Positions 21,837 to 33,407 of a DNA stretch of 64,000 nt are shown one piece after another. Both the position numbers and the translations under genes were made by a program. The notes below the pieces were generated by a model that saw nothing but the letters and a program-made list of their open reading frames with translations, ran no database searches and was not told the DNA's origin. Source of the DNA: Okapia johnstoni (lineage: Eukaryota > Chordata > Mammalia > Artiodactyla > Giraffidae); the NCBI GenBank assembly GCA_024291935.2, contig CM044313.1:82087001-82151000 (forward strand), in the 5' to 3' direction. Positions within the stretch are counted from its first letter, which is position 1. Each line of letters starts with the position of its first letter.

Positions 21837-22115
21837 AAAGAAGGAAATGCTGTGGTCCTGCCTGAAGTTACTAGGACTATCATCTACCTAGTCCCCTGAA
21901 CTAGAAAACTAGTTGTCTTTGACTTTTCCTTCTTTGTTATTTCCCATGTCTAACTGCTGCTAAATCTTGTCTTTTTAAAACCATTTTTAAACCATTTTTC
22001 TCCCACTTGCATCACATACTTTACTTCATAGCTTCATATCTGCCCAAACTAACACTATATTCCATCATCCTTGTTTAATCCCCCTCCAATCCATTCTCAG
22101 AAGCATCACTGGGAC

Positions 22116-22455
22116 TTTTTAAAATGTAAATAAGCAATGGGTTACCCAACGTGTAGAGCTGCTGTTCCCTGCAGTTGGGTGGGGACTGGGTGAGTGGAGC
22201 CCGTGGACTCATCAACTTCAGCTCTGAGCAACATCATCTGTTTAAATCTCATCATTTTCTATTATCATTTCCTGGCTCATTTCACATCCTCTCTGCCCCA
22301 CCCTGCTCCACTCCAGGCCATGCTGTATTTAGTTACTGGTATAGTAAAGTGAGAAGTAGGGCATGAAACAATTCCAACTCCAAAAGTGGAACTGCCTCCT
22401 TAAGACAAAGGAAGTGCCCCTTCTTGAGGTGGAGAAGGTTCAAAGTGTTGGGTTT
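22116..22455. other. Unassigned sequence
   Basis: No repeat named. Ends in the left TSD of the next L1. Confidence 0.35.
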
Positions 22456-22694
22456 TTCCAACAAGGTCCTACTGTATAGCATAGGGAACTCTGCTCAGTG
22501 TTTAGGGGCAGCCTGGATGAGAGGGAAGTTTGGGGGAGAAAGGATACATGTTTGTATATGGCTGAGTCCCTTTGCTAAAACTATCACAAAATTGTTATAG
22601 TCCACCTGAAAATTATCACAATGTTGTTAATCTGCTATACTACAATATAAAATAAAAGGTTAAATGAAATAAAGTAAATAAAATAAAATTTTTA
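22456..22694 (+). mobile_element. Ruminant L1 3' UTR, 5'-truncated insertion
   Basis: acaaggtcctactgtatagc, tgctatactacaatataaaa and an A-rich tail. A perfect 14-base TSD aaagtgttgggttt at 22442-22455 and 22695-22708 defines the insertion. Confidence 0.92.
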
Positions 22695-22959
22695 AAAGTG
22701 TTGGGTTTCAGAAGCCTTTGAGGGTTGAGATATTACCCACCCCCTCCCTTTTTTTGGTTGATCTAATTGATCTCCTTGATTTTTTCTAATTTAACTTTTT
22801 TATATCATGGCATAGTATAACCCATACTGTCTCTAGGTCATCATGCTAAAATTTGAGGCACCAATTACTATCACATCTCTGGCCTATTGTCTGTGCTATT
22901 TCCTCTAAATGATGTGTTCCTAAGGTCAGTTAAGCCCCACAGACGTGTGGGTACATACT

Positions 22960-23175
22960 TCACACCAGGCTCTAGCCCTATACTTTCTGCCCACCCAGTG
23001 TCAACTCCAAGTGGCCTGGTCCAAACGTCACCTCCTACACAAATTTTTCCTTGATTTTATTCACCCAGGTAGATTTAATGGTTTCCTCATTCTCTTTTCC
23101 CACGCAGTTTTTTATACACGAAATAAACTCTTGACATTCATAAATTTAACATTCCTAGTTTTGTCAATTCAGAAA
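22960..23175 (+). mobile_element. Possible L2/MIR-type remnant
   Basis: tcacctcctacacaaatttt and similar wording recall an L2 interval, but divergence is high. Confidence 0.35.
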
Positions 23176-23399
23176 TGACTCTATAAAGTGAGTCCATAAA
23201 GTGTCATCATTTGTCATTTTGCCAAAGCATATGTGGGCACCATTCTCCCTGAAGAGCTGGTGAGTGAGAGTGAGTCACCTCCTCTTAGAAGACTTTCCTG
23301 ATACTCCATCCCACTCAGGTTCAGCCTGATGGCCCTCTGAATCTGTTCTGGCTCTAAGTGAATTAGGAATAACAACATTTAATCACTTTGCACAACAAA

Positions 23400-23710
23400 G
23401 ATCTGAAGGTGGGTGGTTTCAGAGTTTGCTTAGCTCCTCAACAATGTCAAGGCTCTGGGTCAGGAGTTTTGTAAGTCTCTCTGCCATGTCCATACAGCGA
23501 CAATATAACAGCTCCACACAGCATCTCCTGTGACTCTACTCAAAGTGGGATAAAAGGACTGGGCTCCTGCCATTGCACTTTTTCCAAGGAAGCAAAAATT
23601 CTTCCAGAAAGTTCTCCATAGGCTTCCTCTTGGAATTCATTGGCCAGAACTTAGTGGTGTGCCCAACCATAAACCAGAAGAGATGAACCAAGTAACCATG
23701 CTCAATTTAG
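23400..23710 (+). repeat. Unclassified ancient dispersed repeat, copy 2
   Basis: ttggaattcattggccagaa and ggtgtgcccaaccataaacc match the wording of the copy at 1101. Confidence 0.4.
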
Positions 23711-23886
23711 ATTAGTGGTCCACAGGACAACAGGAGCAGCATCACCTGGGAACTCTTTAGAAATACAAACCTGAGGCCTCCTAGACCTACTACTGAACCA
23801 GAAATTTGGGGGATGGGGTCCAGGGTTCTGAGTTTTGAATGTCCTCGATGTGCTGATGCACACCAAAATTTGAGAATCACTGGTTT
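23711..23886 (-). mobile_element. MER5A (hAT-Charlie non-autonomous)
   Basis: tagtggtccacaggacaaca, gcatcacctgggaactcttt, then caccaaaatttgagaatcac: the reverse complement of MER5A, end to end. Confidence 0.85.
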
Positions 23887-24069
23887 AGATCTAACATGGT
23901 TCACCCTGATCCCAGGAAAGGGTTCACCTACCTGAGCCTCTTGCCTCCTAGAACAAAATCAGGATGCTATGAACTAAGAAAGAAGAGAAGGATGCTGTTG
24001 GGTAGGCATCACCCTTCTATTATTTCCATTTAAAGTATCATGAATTACATTATTTATCCATCCATTTTT

Positions 24070-24182
24070 TTTTGCCCAACTCCCTAACCCAACTGTAAGC
24101 TTCTGAAGAGTATGAGCTTTGTCTTTTAATGATGTTTCTATCCCAGCACAATAGAAGGTACTCAAGTAAAGCTTGCTGGGCA
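24070..24182 (+). mobile_element. L2 3' end
   Basis: actgtaagcttctgaagagt, gagctttgtcttttaatgat, tcccagcacaatagaaggta. Confidence 0.65.
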
Positions 24183-24679
24183 AACAAAGAAATATTAAAC
24201 AGGTCTCTCCTTTCTAATTGCCCATCCCTTTCACAGATGCTTCTGCTGCTTTGCACTCAAGGAACATTCATTTTCACATCAGTTCATGTCAGTGAGCCAA
24301 GAGCAGGCTCTTCCTAAGGATCTGAGAACAGTTATTTTACACGTGAGTGCAAGCGGACCGTCTGGCTTTCTGAATGCACATCTTAAGCCTTTACTACATT
24401 CATTTCTTTTCAGGGGCATCCTCAGAGAACACTGCTCTACAATAACACGAAACTGAACACATCGATTGTTCAGCTGAGTTCTGGCTGCCGACTCCTAGCT
24501 GGCAGTCTTTCTTGGAGGCAGCTGTGTCCTCCGAGTCAAATATGACCAGGAAATAAGCCTGCGAGCCTCATCCTCCGCAAGAGCTGCATAGCAAGAGGCA
24601 GTGGCATAGCAATTACGCTCATTTTGTTCTGCCCCACAATAACCTCGACCAGCCGCTTTCCTGAGCTTTCTGAAACCAC
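24183..24679. other. Single-copy stretch, candidate conserved segment
   Basis: No repeat recognised. Positions 24395-24413 form a pyrimidine tract ending ttcttttcag, a 3' splice-site shape, followed by about 270 bases of balanced composition. No long frame continues across it, so any exon would be non-coding. Confidence 0.35.
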
Positions 24680-25060
24680 TTGTATTAGGTAGGACCCTTT
24701 GAGTTGCAAGTGACAGAAACCCAAATGCAAAATGGTGAAAATAGAGGGGTGGGAGGAAGACTACAGGCGCATGACTACAAAGTCTTGGGTTAGCATTCAT
24801 TTCAAGCTGGATGCAGATGTTCAGACAGCATCCTCAGAGGCTTCTCTCTTCATCACACAGCTGGATGGCTTCTACGTGGCCTCTTTCTCAAGACAGCTTT
24901 CACCAAACAAGCCAGGAGCCACTTCAGACTTATGTCCCAGCCATTGAACACTTGCAGCAGAAAGTAAGCCCCTCTTTTACAAAAGTGACAGCAAAAGTCC
25001 TGGGGTTGACTCTCATCATCCTAACAAGTCACATGGACATTAAAACCACAGTGACTGCTT
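24680..25060 (+). repeat. Unclassified ancient dispersed repeat, copy 3
   Basis: tttgagttgcaagtgacaga opens the same family as at 1101 and 23400; catcacacagctggatggct follows. Confidence 0.4.
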
Positions 25061-25132
25061 GCTTAGAGCAGGGGCCCTGGGTCGAGTGAGGGTCAGTCTC
25101 ACTGACCACATGGCCTGGGAATGAGGAAAGAT

Positions 25133-25487
25133 GTTGTTGTTCAGTTGCTCAGTTGTGTCTGACTCTTTGAGACCCCATGGGCTGCAACATGCAAGGCTTC
25201 CCTGTCCTTCACTCTTTCCTGGAGTTTGCCAAAACTCATGTTCATTGAGTCAGTGATGCCATCCAACCATCTCATCCTCTGTTGTCCCCTTCAGTCTTTC
25301 CCAGCATCAAGGTCTTTCCCAAATGAATTGACTCTTTGCATCACGTGGCTGAAGTATTGGAGCTCAGCTTCAGCATCTAGTCCTTCCAATGAATATTCAA
25401 GGTTGGTTTCCTTTAGGATTGACTGGTTTGATATACTTGCAGCCCAAGGGACTCTCAAGAGTCTTCTCCAGTTCCACAGTTCTATGT
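25133..25487 (-). mobile_element. BovB 3' fragment, antisense
   Basis: ttgttgttcagttgctcagt to gagtcttctccagttccac. Encodes only the RT C-terminal end on the minus strand. Confidence 0.9.
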
Positions 25488-26027
25488 TCCCATGCAAAAT
25501 CACAGGACTGTTAGCAGAGGAGGGGGAATGTCTACAAAGGAGACAAAATCCATGCCTGCCCCATCTACCACTCTTCCTAACATTGAGTCTTCCAGTCACC
25601 CTTCCATGCAAAAGGGACCTGCAGACATGCAGAGCTGGGTGTTGTTTTTCCAAAGTAAGGAAGAAAATACAGTGCCTCCTAAAGACAAATGGCGCAGACT
25701 CTTTCTCTTTCCCTCTGGCTTGAAATAGCTCACAGCCCTACTGAGCAGGGCTGGGAGGATGGCACCAACCACCTCCCTCTCTGTAATTTAATCTCCTGAG
25801 CACCTGCCCTGAACATTCACTCAGCCTGCACCCACCCCTCCTTGCAACGTTTCTTGGCCTGCTTTGCTGTCTTTTGTAATCATCAGTTAACATCTGTGAT
25901 ATTTTATATGTGGCAGGAAAGATTTTTTTTTCTCCTTTACCCGTCTTCCTCCTGGAGTTGAATATAAAATAGATCAGAATAACAAAGTGAGGCAGACTTG
26001 ATTCTTTACACAGTAACCTAAAGATCC
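25488..26027. other. Unassigned sequence
   Basis: Nothing recognised in about 540 bases. Confidence 0.35.
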
Positions 26028-26247
26028 TTTGGGCTTTCTTAGTGGCTCAGATGGTAAAGAATCTGCCTGCAATGCAGAAGACCCAGGTTCAATTCCCAGG
26101 GTCAGGAAGATCCCCTGGAGAGGGGAATAGCTACCCACTCAAGTATTCTTACCTGGAGAATTCCATAGACAGAGGAGCCTGGCAGTCTATATAGTCTACG
26201 AGATCACAAAGAGCTGGACACGACTGAGCAACTTTCACTTTGTTTCA
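26028..26247 (+). mobile_element. Bov-tA SINE
   Basis: gggctttcttagtggctcag to ggacacgactgagcaacttt. TSD ctaaagatcc (26018-26027) and ctgaagatcc (26248-26257). Confidence 0.92.
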
Positions 26248-27564
26248 CTGAAGATCCCTACCCCTTAAGCCGGGAAGTGTCATGGTTGGGATCCTCTCTC
26301 CTGTCCAGAGGACATTTTAGAGGACTCTCCATTCCTTCCCCCAGCACTCTCCTGCCCCGGATCCATCTAGGGAAGAACCAAAGGAAGCTGAGGGACTGAA
26401 TTCAAACTGAGGGAGAGGACAATGGGGGATGGGAAGGGAGAACCATGGTGCCAAGGTAGAGGAGATGAGAAATCCAGGGAGGGGAGAAAGTGAAGGCAAA
26501 GATTTCTTTACCATCTTCTGGGGGATCTGAATTTTTCCATCTGCAAGTAGAAAAGTTGCAGCCATATGTGAGATACAGTCTTTAAATCAAGGACAAAATC
26601 AACGACTTAGCCACTCCCCCCCCCAACTTTGGCTAGAAGTGTGAGAACTAATAAGATGACTTAGAGGGTGGCCAGCAAAGAAAGATGAAGCAATCTGGCT
26701 CAAACAGTCCTAAACGGAGGTTTTTCACTACAGGGAGGAAAACCAGCAGAGAAGCTGGTAAAACAGAGCAGAAAAGCCACCCCCAGATCTCCAGCCCACC
26801 TCCCAGGGGGGCCTCTAATGGACATTCTTCCACACTCCACATCTGTACTTCATTAGCCCAGATCCATGTGTAGCATGAGTCAGACAGCTACTTCCTTTCC
26901 AACATGGGTAAACTGATAGGTTCACATGTTTATTCATGTCCAGAGCATTCAGCTAGTACATTGTAAAGTATGATGCATCCAAAGAAGGAATATTTTACTG
27001 ATTTTTACATTTCTAGTGAATTCATTTCTCAAGTAAATACACTTCTTCTCTTGTATTGAACCTATAACCCTCCCCTACACGTTGTATATTATGAGTTCTT
27101 TCCAAGAAATTTACTGTCTTCCTTGCAGCTTAGTGGAAGCTGACTTCTCTATCTTTGGTTTTCTTCCTAAGATACCCTTTTTTCCTCCCTAGAGACCCCA
27201 AAGTCTCCTTTGATTTTCTCCCTCCCTTTCTGACTGCTGCTACCTTCTCTGTCTTCTGTGGCTGCCTTGATCAGCATTCCTGGCACATAAGAACCCTCTC
27301 TAGCTAGTTTATGCAGAAAGAGATTGATTAAAGGATATTAGGTAGCTTTATACCCCCACTCTAGGGAGGAAACCATCCCTGCAAATAACCTCACTATTGC
27401 CACCACAGGCCACTAAACATCTCTAACCAGGGTTCTCTTTGTAATTCCAAGGCTTGCTACTCACATTATAGATATCTTAGATTTGCTTTCTACAATTTTC
27501 AGCAGATGGTAAAATCAGCAGGTGTCTGATTCTAATATATTAATATACTAATAACAATTTTTAA
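26248..27564. other. Longest unassigned stretch in the first half
   Basis: About 1.3 kb with no confidently recognised repeat. Parts of 27290-27530 look like old repeat debris. Open frames are under 85 residues and lack motifs. Confidence 0.4.
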
Positions 27565-27720
27565 TCATTTTTTATTGAGGTATAATTGACATATTAACAT
27601 TATGACAGTTCCAGGTGTATAACATAATGATTCAGTGTTAGTATGTATAGCCAAATGATCATCACAATAAAACTAGCTAACATCCATCACCATACACAGT
27701 TACAATTTTTTTCAGTATAT
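27565..27720 (-). mobile_element. L1 3' UTR fragment, antisense
   Basis: ttttattgaggtataattga, gttccaggtgtataacataa, ctaacatccatcaccataca: complement of an L1M 3' UTR. Confidence 0.75.
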
Positions 27721-27786
27721 TAATGACAACTTTTTTACAGAAGGAATTCAAGTGCTTTAGCAGCAGCATGTATCTTTTTCTGAATT

Positions 27787-29632
27787 GTTGTTGCTCACTC
27801 ACTAAGTGGTGTCCAAGCCTTCGCAACCCCATGGACTGCAGCATGCCAGACTCCCCTGTCCTTCACTATCTTCCAGAGTTTGCTCAGATTCATGCCCATT
27901 GAGTTGGTGATGTTATCTAACCATCTTGTCCTCTACTTCCCTCTTCTTCTCCTGCCTTCAATCTTTCCTAGCATCAGGGTCTTTTCCAATGAGTCAGCTC
28001 CTCGCATCAGGTGGCCAAAGTATTGGAGCTTCAGCTTCAGCATCAGTCCTTCCAATGAATACTCAGGACTGATTTCCTTTAGGATTGACTGGTTTGCTCT
28101 CCTTGCAGTCCAAGGGACTCTCAAGAGTCTTGTCCAACACCACAATTCAAAAGCATCAATTCTTTGGCACTCTGCCTTCTTTATAGTCCAACTTTTACAT
28201 TCATACGTGACTACCGGAAAAAACATAGCTTTGACTATATGGATCATGTTGGCAAAGTGATCTCTGCTTTTTAACACGCTCTCTAGGTTTGTCATAGCTT
28301 TCCTTCCAAGGAGGAAGTACCTTTTAATTTTATAGCTGCAGTCACCATTCACAGTGATTTTGGAGCAAGAAAAGAAAATCTGTCTGTCACTGCTTCCACT
28401 TTTTCCCCATCTATTTGTCATGAAGTAATGGGACCAGATGTCATGATCTTAGTTTTTTCAATGTTGAGTGTCAAGTCAGCTTTTTCACTCTTCTCTTTCA
28501 CCCTCATCAAGAGGCTGTTTAGTTCCTCTTCACTTTCTGCCATCAGAGTAGTATCATCTGCATATCTGAAGTTACTAATACTTCTCCCGACAATCTTGAT
28601 TCCAGCTTATGCTTCATCCAGCCCAGTATTTCACATGATGTACTCTTCATATAAGTTAAATATGCAGAGTGACAATATACTGCATATATTGTATCACGTA
28701 TACAGCGTGACATACTCCTTTCCCAATTTGGAACCAGTCCATTGTTTCATGTCCAGTTCTAACTGTTGCTTCTTGGCCTGCATACAGATTTCTCAGGAGG
28801 CAGGTAAAGTGGTCTGGTATTCCCATCTCTTTAAGAATTTTCCACAGTTTGTTGTGATCCACACAGTCAAAGACTTTAGTGTAGTCAATGAAGCAGAAAT
28901 AGATGTTTTTCTGGAATTTCCCTTGCTTTCTCTATAATCCAGCAAATGGTGGCAGTTTGATCTCTGGTTCCTCTGTCTTTTCTAAATCCAGCTTGTTATA
29001 TCTGGAGGTTCTCAGTTCATGTACTGCTGAAGCCCAGCTTGAAGGATTTTGAGTATAACCTTATTAGCATGTGGAATGAGCACAGTTTTACGGTTTGGCA
29101 TTGCCCTTTTGGGGGACTGAAATGAAAACTGACATTTTCCAGTCCTGTGGCCACTGCTGAGTTTTCCAAATTTGCTGACATATTGAGTGCAGCACTTTCA
29201 CAGCATCATCTTTTAGGGTTTGAAATAACTCAAGTGGAATTCCATCACCTTCACTAGCTTTGTTCGTAGTAATGCTTCCTAAGGCCCACTTGACTTCACA
29301 TTCCAGGATGTCTGGCTCTAGGTGAATGATCACACCATCGTGATTATCTGGGTTGTGAAGACCTTTTTTGTATTGCTCTTCTGTGTATTCTTGCCACCTC
29401 TTCTTAATATCTTCTGCTTCTGTTAGGTCCATATCATTTCTGTCCTTTATTGTGCCCATCTTTGCATGAAATGTTTCTTTGTTATCTCCAATTCTCTTGA
29501 AGAGATCTCTAGTCTTTCCCATTCTTTTGTTTCCCTCTATTTCTTTGCACTGTTCATTTAAGAAGGCCTTCTTTTCTCTCCTTGCTATTCTCTGGAACTC
29601 TGAATTCAGTTGGGTATATCTTTCCCTTTCAC
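27787..29632 (-). mobile_element. BovB LINE, 1.85-kb 3' portion, antisense
   Basis: Continuous BovB from the 3' end (27787) to within the linker upstream of RT. Minus-strand frames 27933-28421 and 29088-29822 are separated by stops and shifts. The RT palm region near 28490-28900 is broken. 5'-truncated at about 29632. Confidence 0.92.
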
Positions 29633-29822
29633 CCAGGTGAGATGTCTGAGGATACCTACCTGCACAGGAGTCCAGTAAGTGAAGGCTTCTCCCACTCCTG
29701 TGCCCAGGAACATGTAGAAGGCTATTCTGTGGACCAATTCCCACGCCACCTCTGAGGTTCATGTGAAGTACATCGGTCTCAGCTTTCCCATCTTTGATGC
29801 TACTGAGAAAAAGACCATTCAT
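29088..29822 (-). pseudogene. BovB linker and RT N-terminal remnant fused to unassigned sequence
   Basis: 244 residues. From about residue 67 the protein is BovB (RERYTQLNSEFQRIARREKK, later KKRWQEYTEEQYKKGLHNPD, and SICQQIWKTQQWPQDW). The first 66 residues come from DNA that I do not recognise as BovB. Ends before the RT palm motifs. A chance fusion made by 5' truncation is the simplest reading. Confidence 0.75.
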
Positions 29823-29876
29823 CCTCTGATCTTTAAAAGGCTCTGCTGATCCTTAAAAGGTTCTGCTGATCCCTAT
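29633..29876. other. Unassigned segment at the BovB 5' edge
   Basis: Minus strand carries ctgtgcaggtaggt, a donor-shaped CAG/GTAGGT, at the end of a roughly 190-base stretch open in one frame. A 20-bp tandem (ttaaaaggctctgctgatcc, second unit with one change) lies at 29833-29872. Confidence 0.4.
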
Positions 29877-30239
29877 GGTGAAAATCTGAGACGCCATGCA
29901 CAAGGGAGAGATTTGGAATCAGCAAACACATCCGTTTTTATGGTGTATTACAGCTGAATGCTGTGCGATATTTGCAAAGCTACTGACAACTCAAAAAGCT
30001 TTCTCTGTATTCTTTCTCCTGTCTATATAGAAATGCAAATAGAGCTCCTATTCCAATTAGGTAACCCGAATACACACATGAATAATCTACCACTTCCCCT
30101 GAAACGTGACATCTGAATGACAGTAAGAAGAGCAAAAGAGAGACATCCACACTGAAGAGGTCTCTGAGGTGTAAGAAGGTGGGGGGTCAGGGGCTGCACC
30201 TTGAATAAATGTAGAGCATCTGACTCCCAGGAGGAAGCT
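29877..30239. other. Unassigned sequence
   Basis: Nothing recognised. Confidence 0.35.
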
Positions 30240-30570
30240 CGCAGCTCAGAACATGGTCTATGGCCAGGTGGATAAGCCTAAGCAGCAATGACCAAATACC
30301 AGCTAGGTTTACTGCCTTGGCACATGTCATATACAGCAAGGCAACAACCAGCTCAAACAGCTATAGACAGTTTATTACTCATGGTGCAGTGGCAGCCATG
30401 TTTGCATCAGGTCTGCCTGTCCCCCAAGCATCACGAGGCGATGCAGGGCCAGCCGGGGAATATACTGTCCGTGTCACAGCTGAGGAAACCCTCAATACTA
30501 TAATGAAACCACTAGTGAACACGCCCTGCCCCACCTCTGCCCCTGGGAACAGCATCTGAAACAAAACTGT
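30240..30570 (-). mobile_element. Possible LTR fragment, antisense
   Basis: Minus strand has an AATAAA at 30371-30376 downstream of a GC-richer U3-like part and reads like an LTR. The family is not recognised. Confidence 0.35.
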
Positions 30571-31647
30571 CCTCCAACCTAGAGACATTATCTCTTCTAG
30601 CTTCCAAGAATATGTGCTGTGCAAACAATCTTGAAAAAGTTGTCTGGACAAAACTGGTCATAAGATGTGTAGAAATGCCATGGAGAATGGCCTCCCCACA
30701 TTTCGTAGGAATGACAGAGGCAGATGGAGAGGTGAGGAGGAAAAGGAACCAGCTGTAGGCCAGGAGAGGAGGGACTGGCTAATCAAGTAGGCAGTGGAGA
30801 GTGTGAGGCTGGTACCTTGGCACCCCCTCAAATTTCAGGGCCAATGCAGGGGATTTTGCCTGATGAGTTTTAAAGCTCCTGTGGGGAGCTTACTGGTATC
30901 TCAGGATGTTATGAAATGAGGATAAGCCATACAGAACAAGTCAAATGGGGGCTGAGCTATTAGGGATGGACCAGAGTCATCAGAGTCATCAGGTTGCAAT
31001 GACACTTGGAGAGATGCTGACTACTGTGGAAGAGATGTTCTAAACACAGAGCCTCCTGGGCAGGTCCTGCCCCCCAGGTAATGACTCAGCTCCCCCTTCT
31101 TCCTTTAATGAAGAGCTCTTATTTCTGAGTTCCTTTCAGGTCAGGGTTAGCTCCCAAACCTCTCTCCTCTCTCCTCTCCTCCCCTGGAGATTTTCACCTT
31201 CGAGATTCAAGGTAGATGAAGTATGGAGGAACAAACTGTGGTTACATATCAGAATGTAAACCTTACCAGCCTTGACAACGGGAAAGTAAAATTACAATGT
31301 CAGAAATTGGGAAGTAGCGCTTGGAGAGAAGAGTTTAAGGAAAAGGCAAGCGTTTGAGGATTTTAATAAAGGGAGGCGTCAAGAAGGTATTGCTTAAAAT
31401 CACTGGAACTAGGGAGATTTAAGTCTGTTACTTCATGTTACAACAGTAGCCACTAGAGGAGCTAAAAATAACAAGATATCTCCACTGAGTGAGGAGTGTC
31501 AGTGGGTTAAATCCTTATCATTCACAGCAGGAAGTCAAGAGATAATGTCTAAAGTTGATAAACCAAGAAATAGCAATGTAAGCATAGTATTTAGACATAC
31601 AGAGGTAATTACCTAAAAACAGAAACCAAATAGTTGCCTCTGAGTAG
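30571..31647. other. Unassigned single-copy stretch
   Basis: About 1.1 kb with no named repeat; a 9-base agagtcatc tandem lies near 30973-30990. Confidence 0.4.
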
Positions 31648-31896
31648 CAGAGAATATTCCTGGTGGAAATGTAAACTGGTGTAGCAACTATGGAGAGCAA
31701 TATGCAGGGTCCTTAAAAAGCTAAAAACAGTCACCATATGATTCTGCAATCCCATTCCTGGGCATATATCTGGAGGAAAACTGTAATTCTAAAGGATATA
31801 CGCACCCCAATGTTCACTGCAGCACTATTTACAATAGCCAAGACATGGAAGCAAACTAAATGTCCATTGATAGGTGAATGGTAAAGACGATGTGAG

Positions 31897-31939
<43 letters not shown>

Positions 31940-32225
31940 CACACACGCGTATAAATGAACTATTACTGACATAATAAAGAATGAAACAATGCCATTCACA
32001 GCACCGTGGATGAACCTAGAGATTATCATACTGAGTGAAGTAAGTCAGGCAGAGAAAGACAAATATCACCACGATATCATTTATATGTGGAATCTAAAAC
32101 AGTGACACACACGAACTTATTTACAAAACAGAAATAGGCTCACCGACATAGAAAACAAACTTACAGTTACCAAAGGGGCAGTGGAGAGTGAGGGATAAAT
32201 TAGGAGTTTGGGATAAATATAAAAA
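31648..32225 (+). mobile_element. Ruminant L1 3' end with alternating Pu/Py run
   Basis: gtgtagcaactatggagagc, tatttacaatagccaagaca, then, after the TG/CG run, accgtggatgaacctagaga and tcatttatatgtggaatcta: the artiodactyl L1 ORF2 tail and 3' UTR. Confidence 0.85.
31897..31953. repeat. 57-base alternating purine-pyrimidine run (Z-DNA type)
   Basis: TG repeats pass without a break into CG-rich gcgcgcgtgcacacacgcgt. Every step from 31897 to 31953 alternates purine and pyrimidine. Confidence 0.9.
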
Positions 32226-32672
32226 CAGAAAGGCTCTCAGCCACTTCTGAGAGAAAGAGCTCTAATTTTCTTGGATCTTCAGTGTTAGAAGTCAGAGGGA
32301 GAACAATCCCTTCCCCCCGTTAAAAACAGAGGGACAAAAATAAAATCTGAGTGGAAAACTCTGAGTTTGAACTAATAGACCTTCCAAGGAACCTACAATT
32401 TACAAAGCATCGTGAAACTTCAGGGACTTTGAGCCACTGTTGCATGGGAAAACCACGCATAGAAGGGTCCCAAGTTTTGTTAATGCTCTGCTGTCACCAC
32501 CTTGAAATTCTTAATAAGTTTTAAACAAGGGCTCTGCATTTCTACTGTGCACAAGATCCTGCATATTATGCAAGCTTGTCCTGGCCAGGGCAACTGACTG
32601 TGTGGAGCATCAAAAACTGACCGCTCTCAGTGGCTATTTCACTGAAAAAAAAAAGTGGTTTCAATTGAAGCA
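32226..32672. other. Unassigned sequence
   Basis: No repeat named. An A run at 32644-32654 lies just before the tRNA-Cys-like half. Confidence 0.35.
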
Positions 32673-32709
32673 GAGGGTATATAGCTCAGGGGTAGAACAT
32701 TTGACAGTA
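32673..32709 (+). pseudogene. 5' half of a tRNA-Cys-like sequence
   Basis: gagggtatatagctcagggg followed by tagaacatttgac matches the tRNA-Cys acceptor, D-arm and anticodon 5' strand, with one TA insertion. An A-box fits. The anticodon loop, T-arm and B-box are absent, so it is not a functional tRNA gene. Confidence 0.6.
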
Positions 32710-33203
32710 ATTTATGTAAATCCTTTTCTTAAAGGAGAGATTCTTTTTTCTGCTTCTGAGATGATCTGACTTCACAGCGGGGAAGGCCCTGGAGGAGAGT
32801 CAGAGTGGGCACGAGTGCCCGCCCACGACCCCTGGGCACTTTCCACTGTGATCTGAGGGCTGCTTACTGCCAACACCGGCCTCGGGAGTCCTCTCGCCAT
32901 AGGAGGCTGCTTGGGCTAACCTCTGAGTGCTGGGGAACAGAGGGTTAGTGGGCATGGAACTCACCTTCCTCGCCCCTCAAGTACAGTGATATTTGGGCTC
33001 ACTCTGAGGCCTGTTCTGCCACTCCCAGTGCCCTCTCAGGGTGTCAGCTCCAGTTGCCCACAAAGAGGGTTTGCTTGCTGATGTGCACTTTATTGCTCCC
33101 ATCCTCTCCCCATCTCACTTCTCCACTCCCCCACTGGAGTTTCCTGGGATTACCTCCTGAATAAACCACATGCATCCAAGTCCTCATTTTAGGATACCTC
33201 TGG
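32710..33203. other. Single-copy, GC-richer stretch
   Basis: No repeat recognised. Composition rises near 32780-32900 with several CpGs, a mild hint of regulatory DNA. Confidence 0.35.
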
Positions 33204-33396
33204 TGGTGGTTTAGTCACTAAGCCATGTCTGATTCTTGGGACCCTATGGTTTCCCTGTCCATGGGATTTCCCAGGCAAGAATACAGCAATGGGCTGCCAT
33301 TTCCTTCTCCAGAGGATCTTTCTGACCCAGGGATCGAACTCGGGTCTTCTGCAGTAGAAGCGAATTCTTTACCATCTGAGCCACCAGGAAAGCCCC
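33204..33396 (-). mobile_element. Bov-tA SINE, antisense
   Basis: Ends gagccaccaggaaagcccc. TSD aggatacctct at 33191-33201 and 33397-33407. Confidence 0.9.
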
Positions 33397-33407
33397 AGGA
33401 TACCTCT

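Larger units (their letters stand above)
21330..22115 (+). mobile_element. L2 region with two SINE insertions
   Basis: tgaattgccaccagatatcc, ttggcctctgacctttccat and, after the SINEs, ccatgtctaactgctgctaa and ccccctccaatccattctc follow an L2-like internal order. Both CHR SINEs at 21508 and 21721 lie in it. Confidence 0.55.

Noticed and set aside
32673..32745. Functional tRNA-Cys gene
   Set aside because: No anticodon loop, T-arm or B-box after position 32709.
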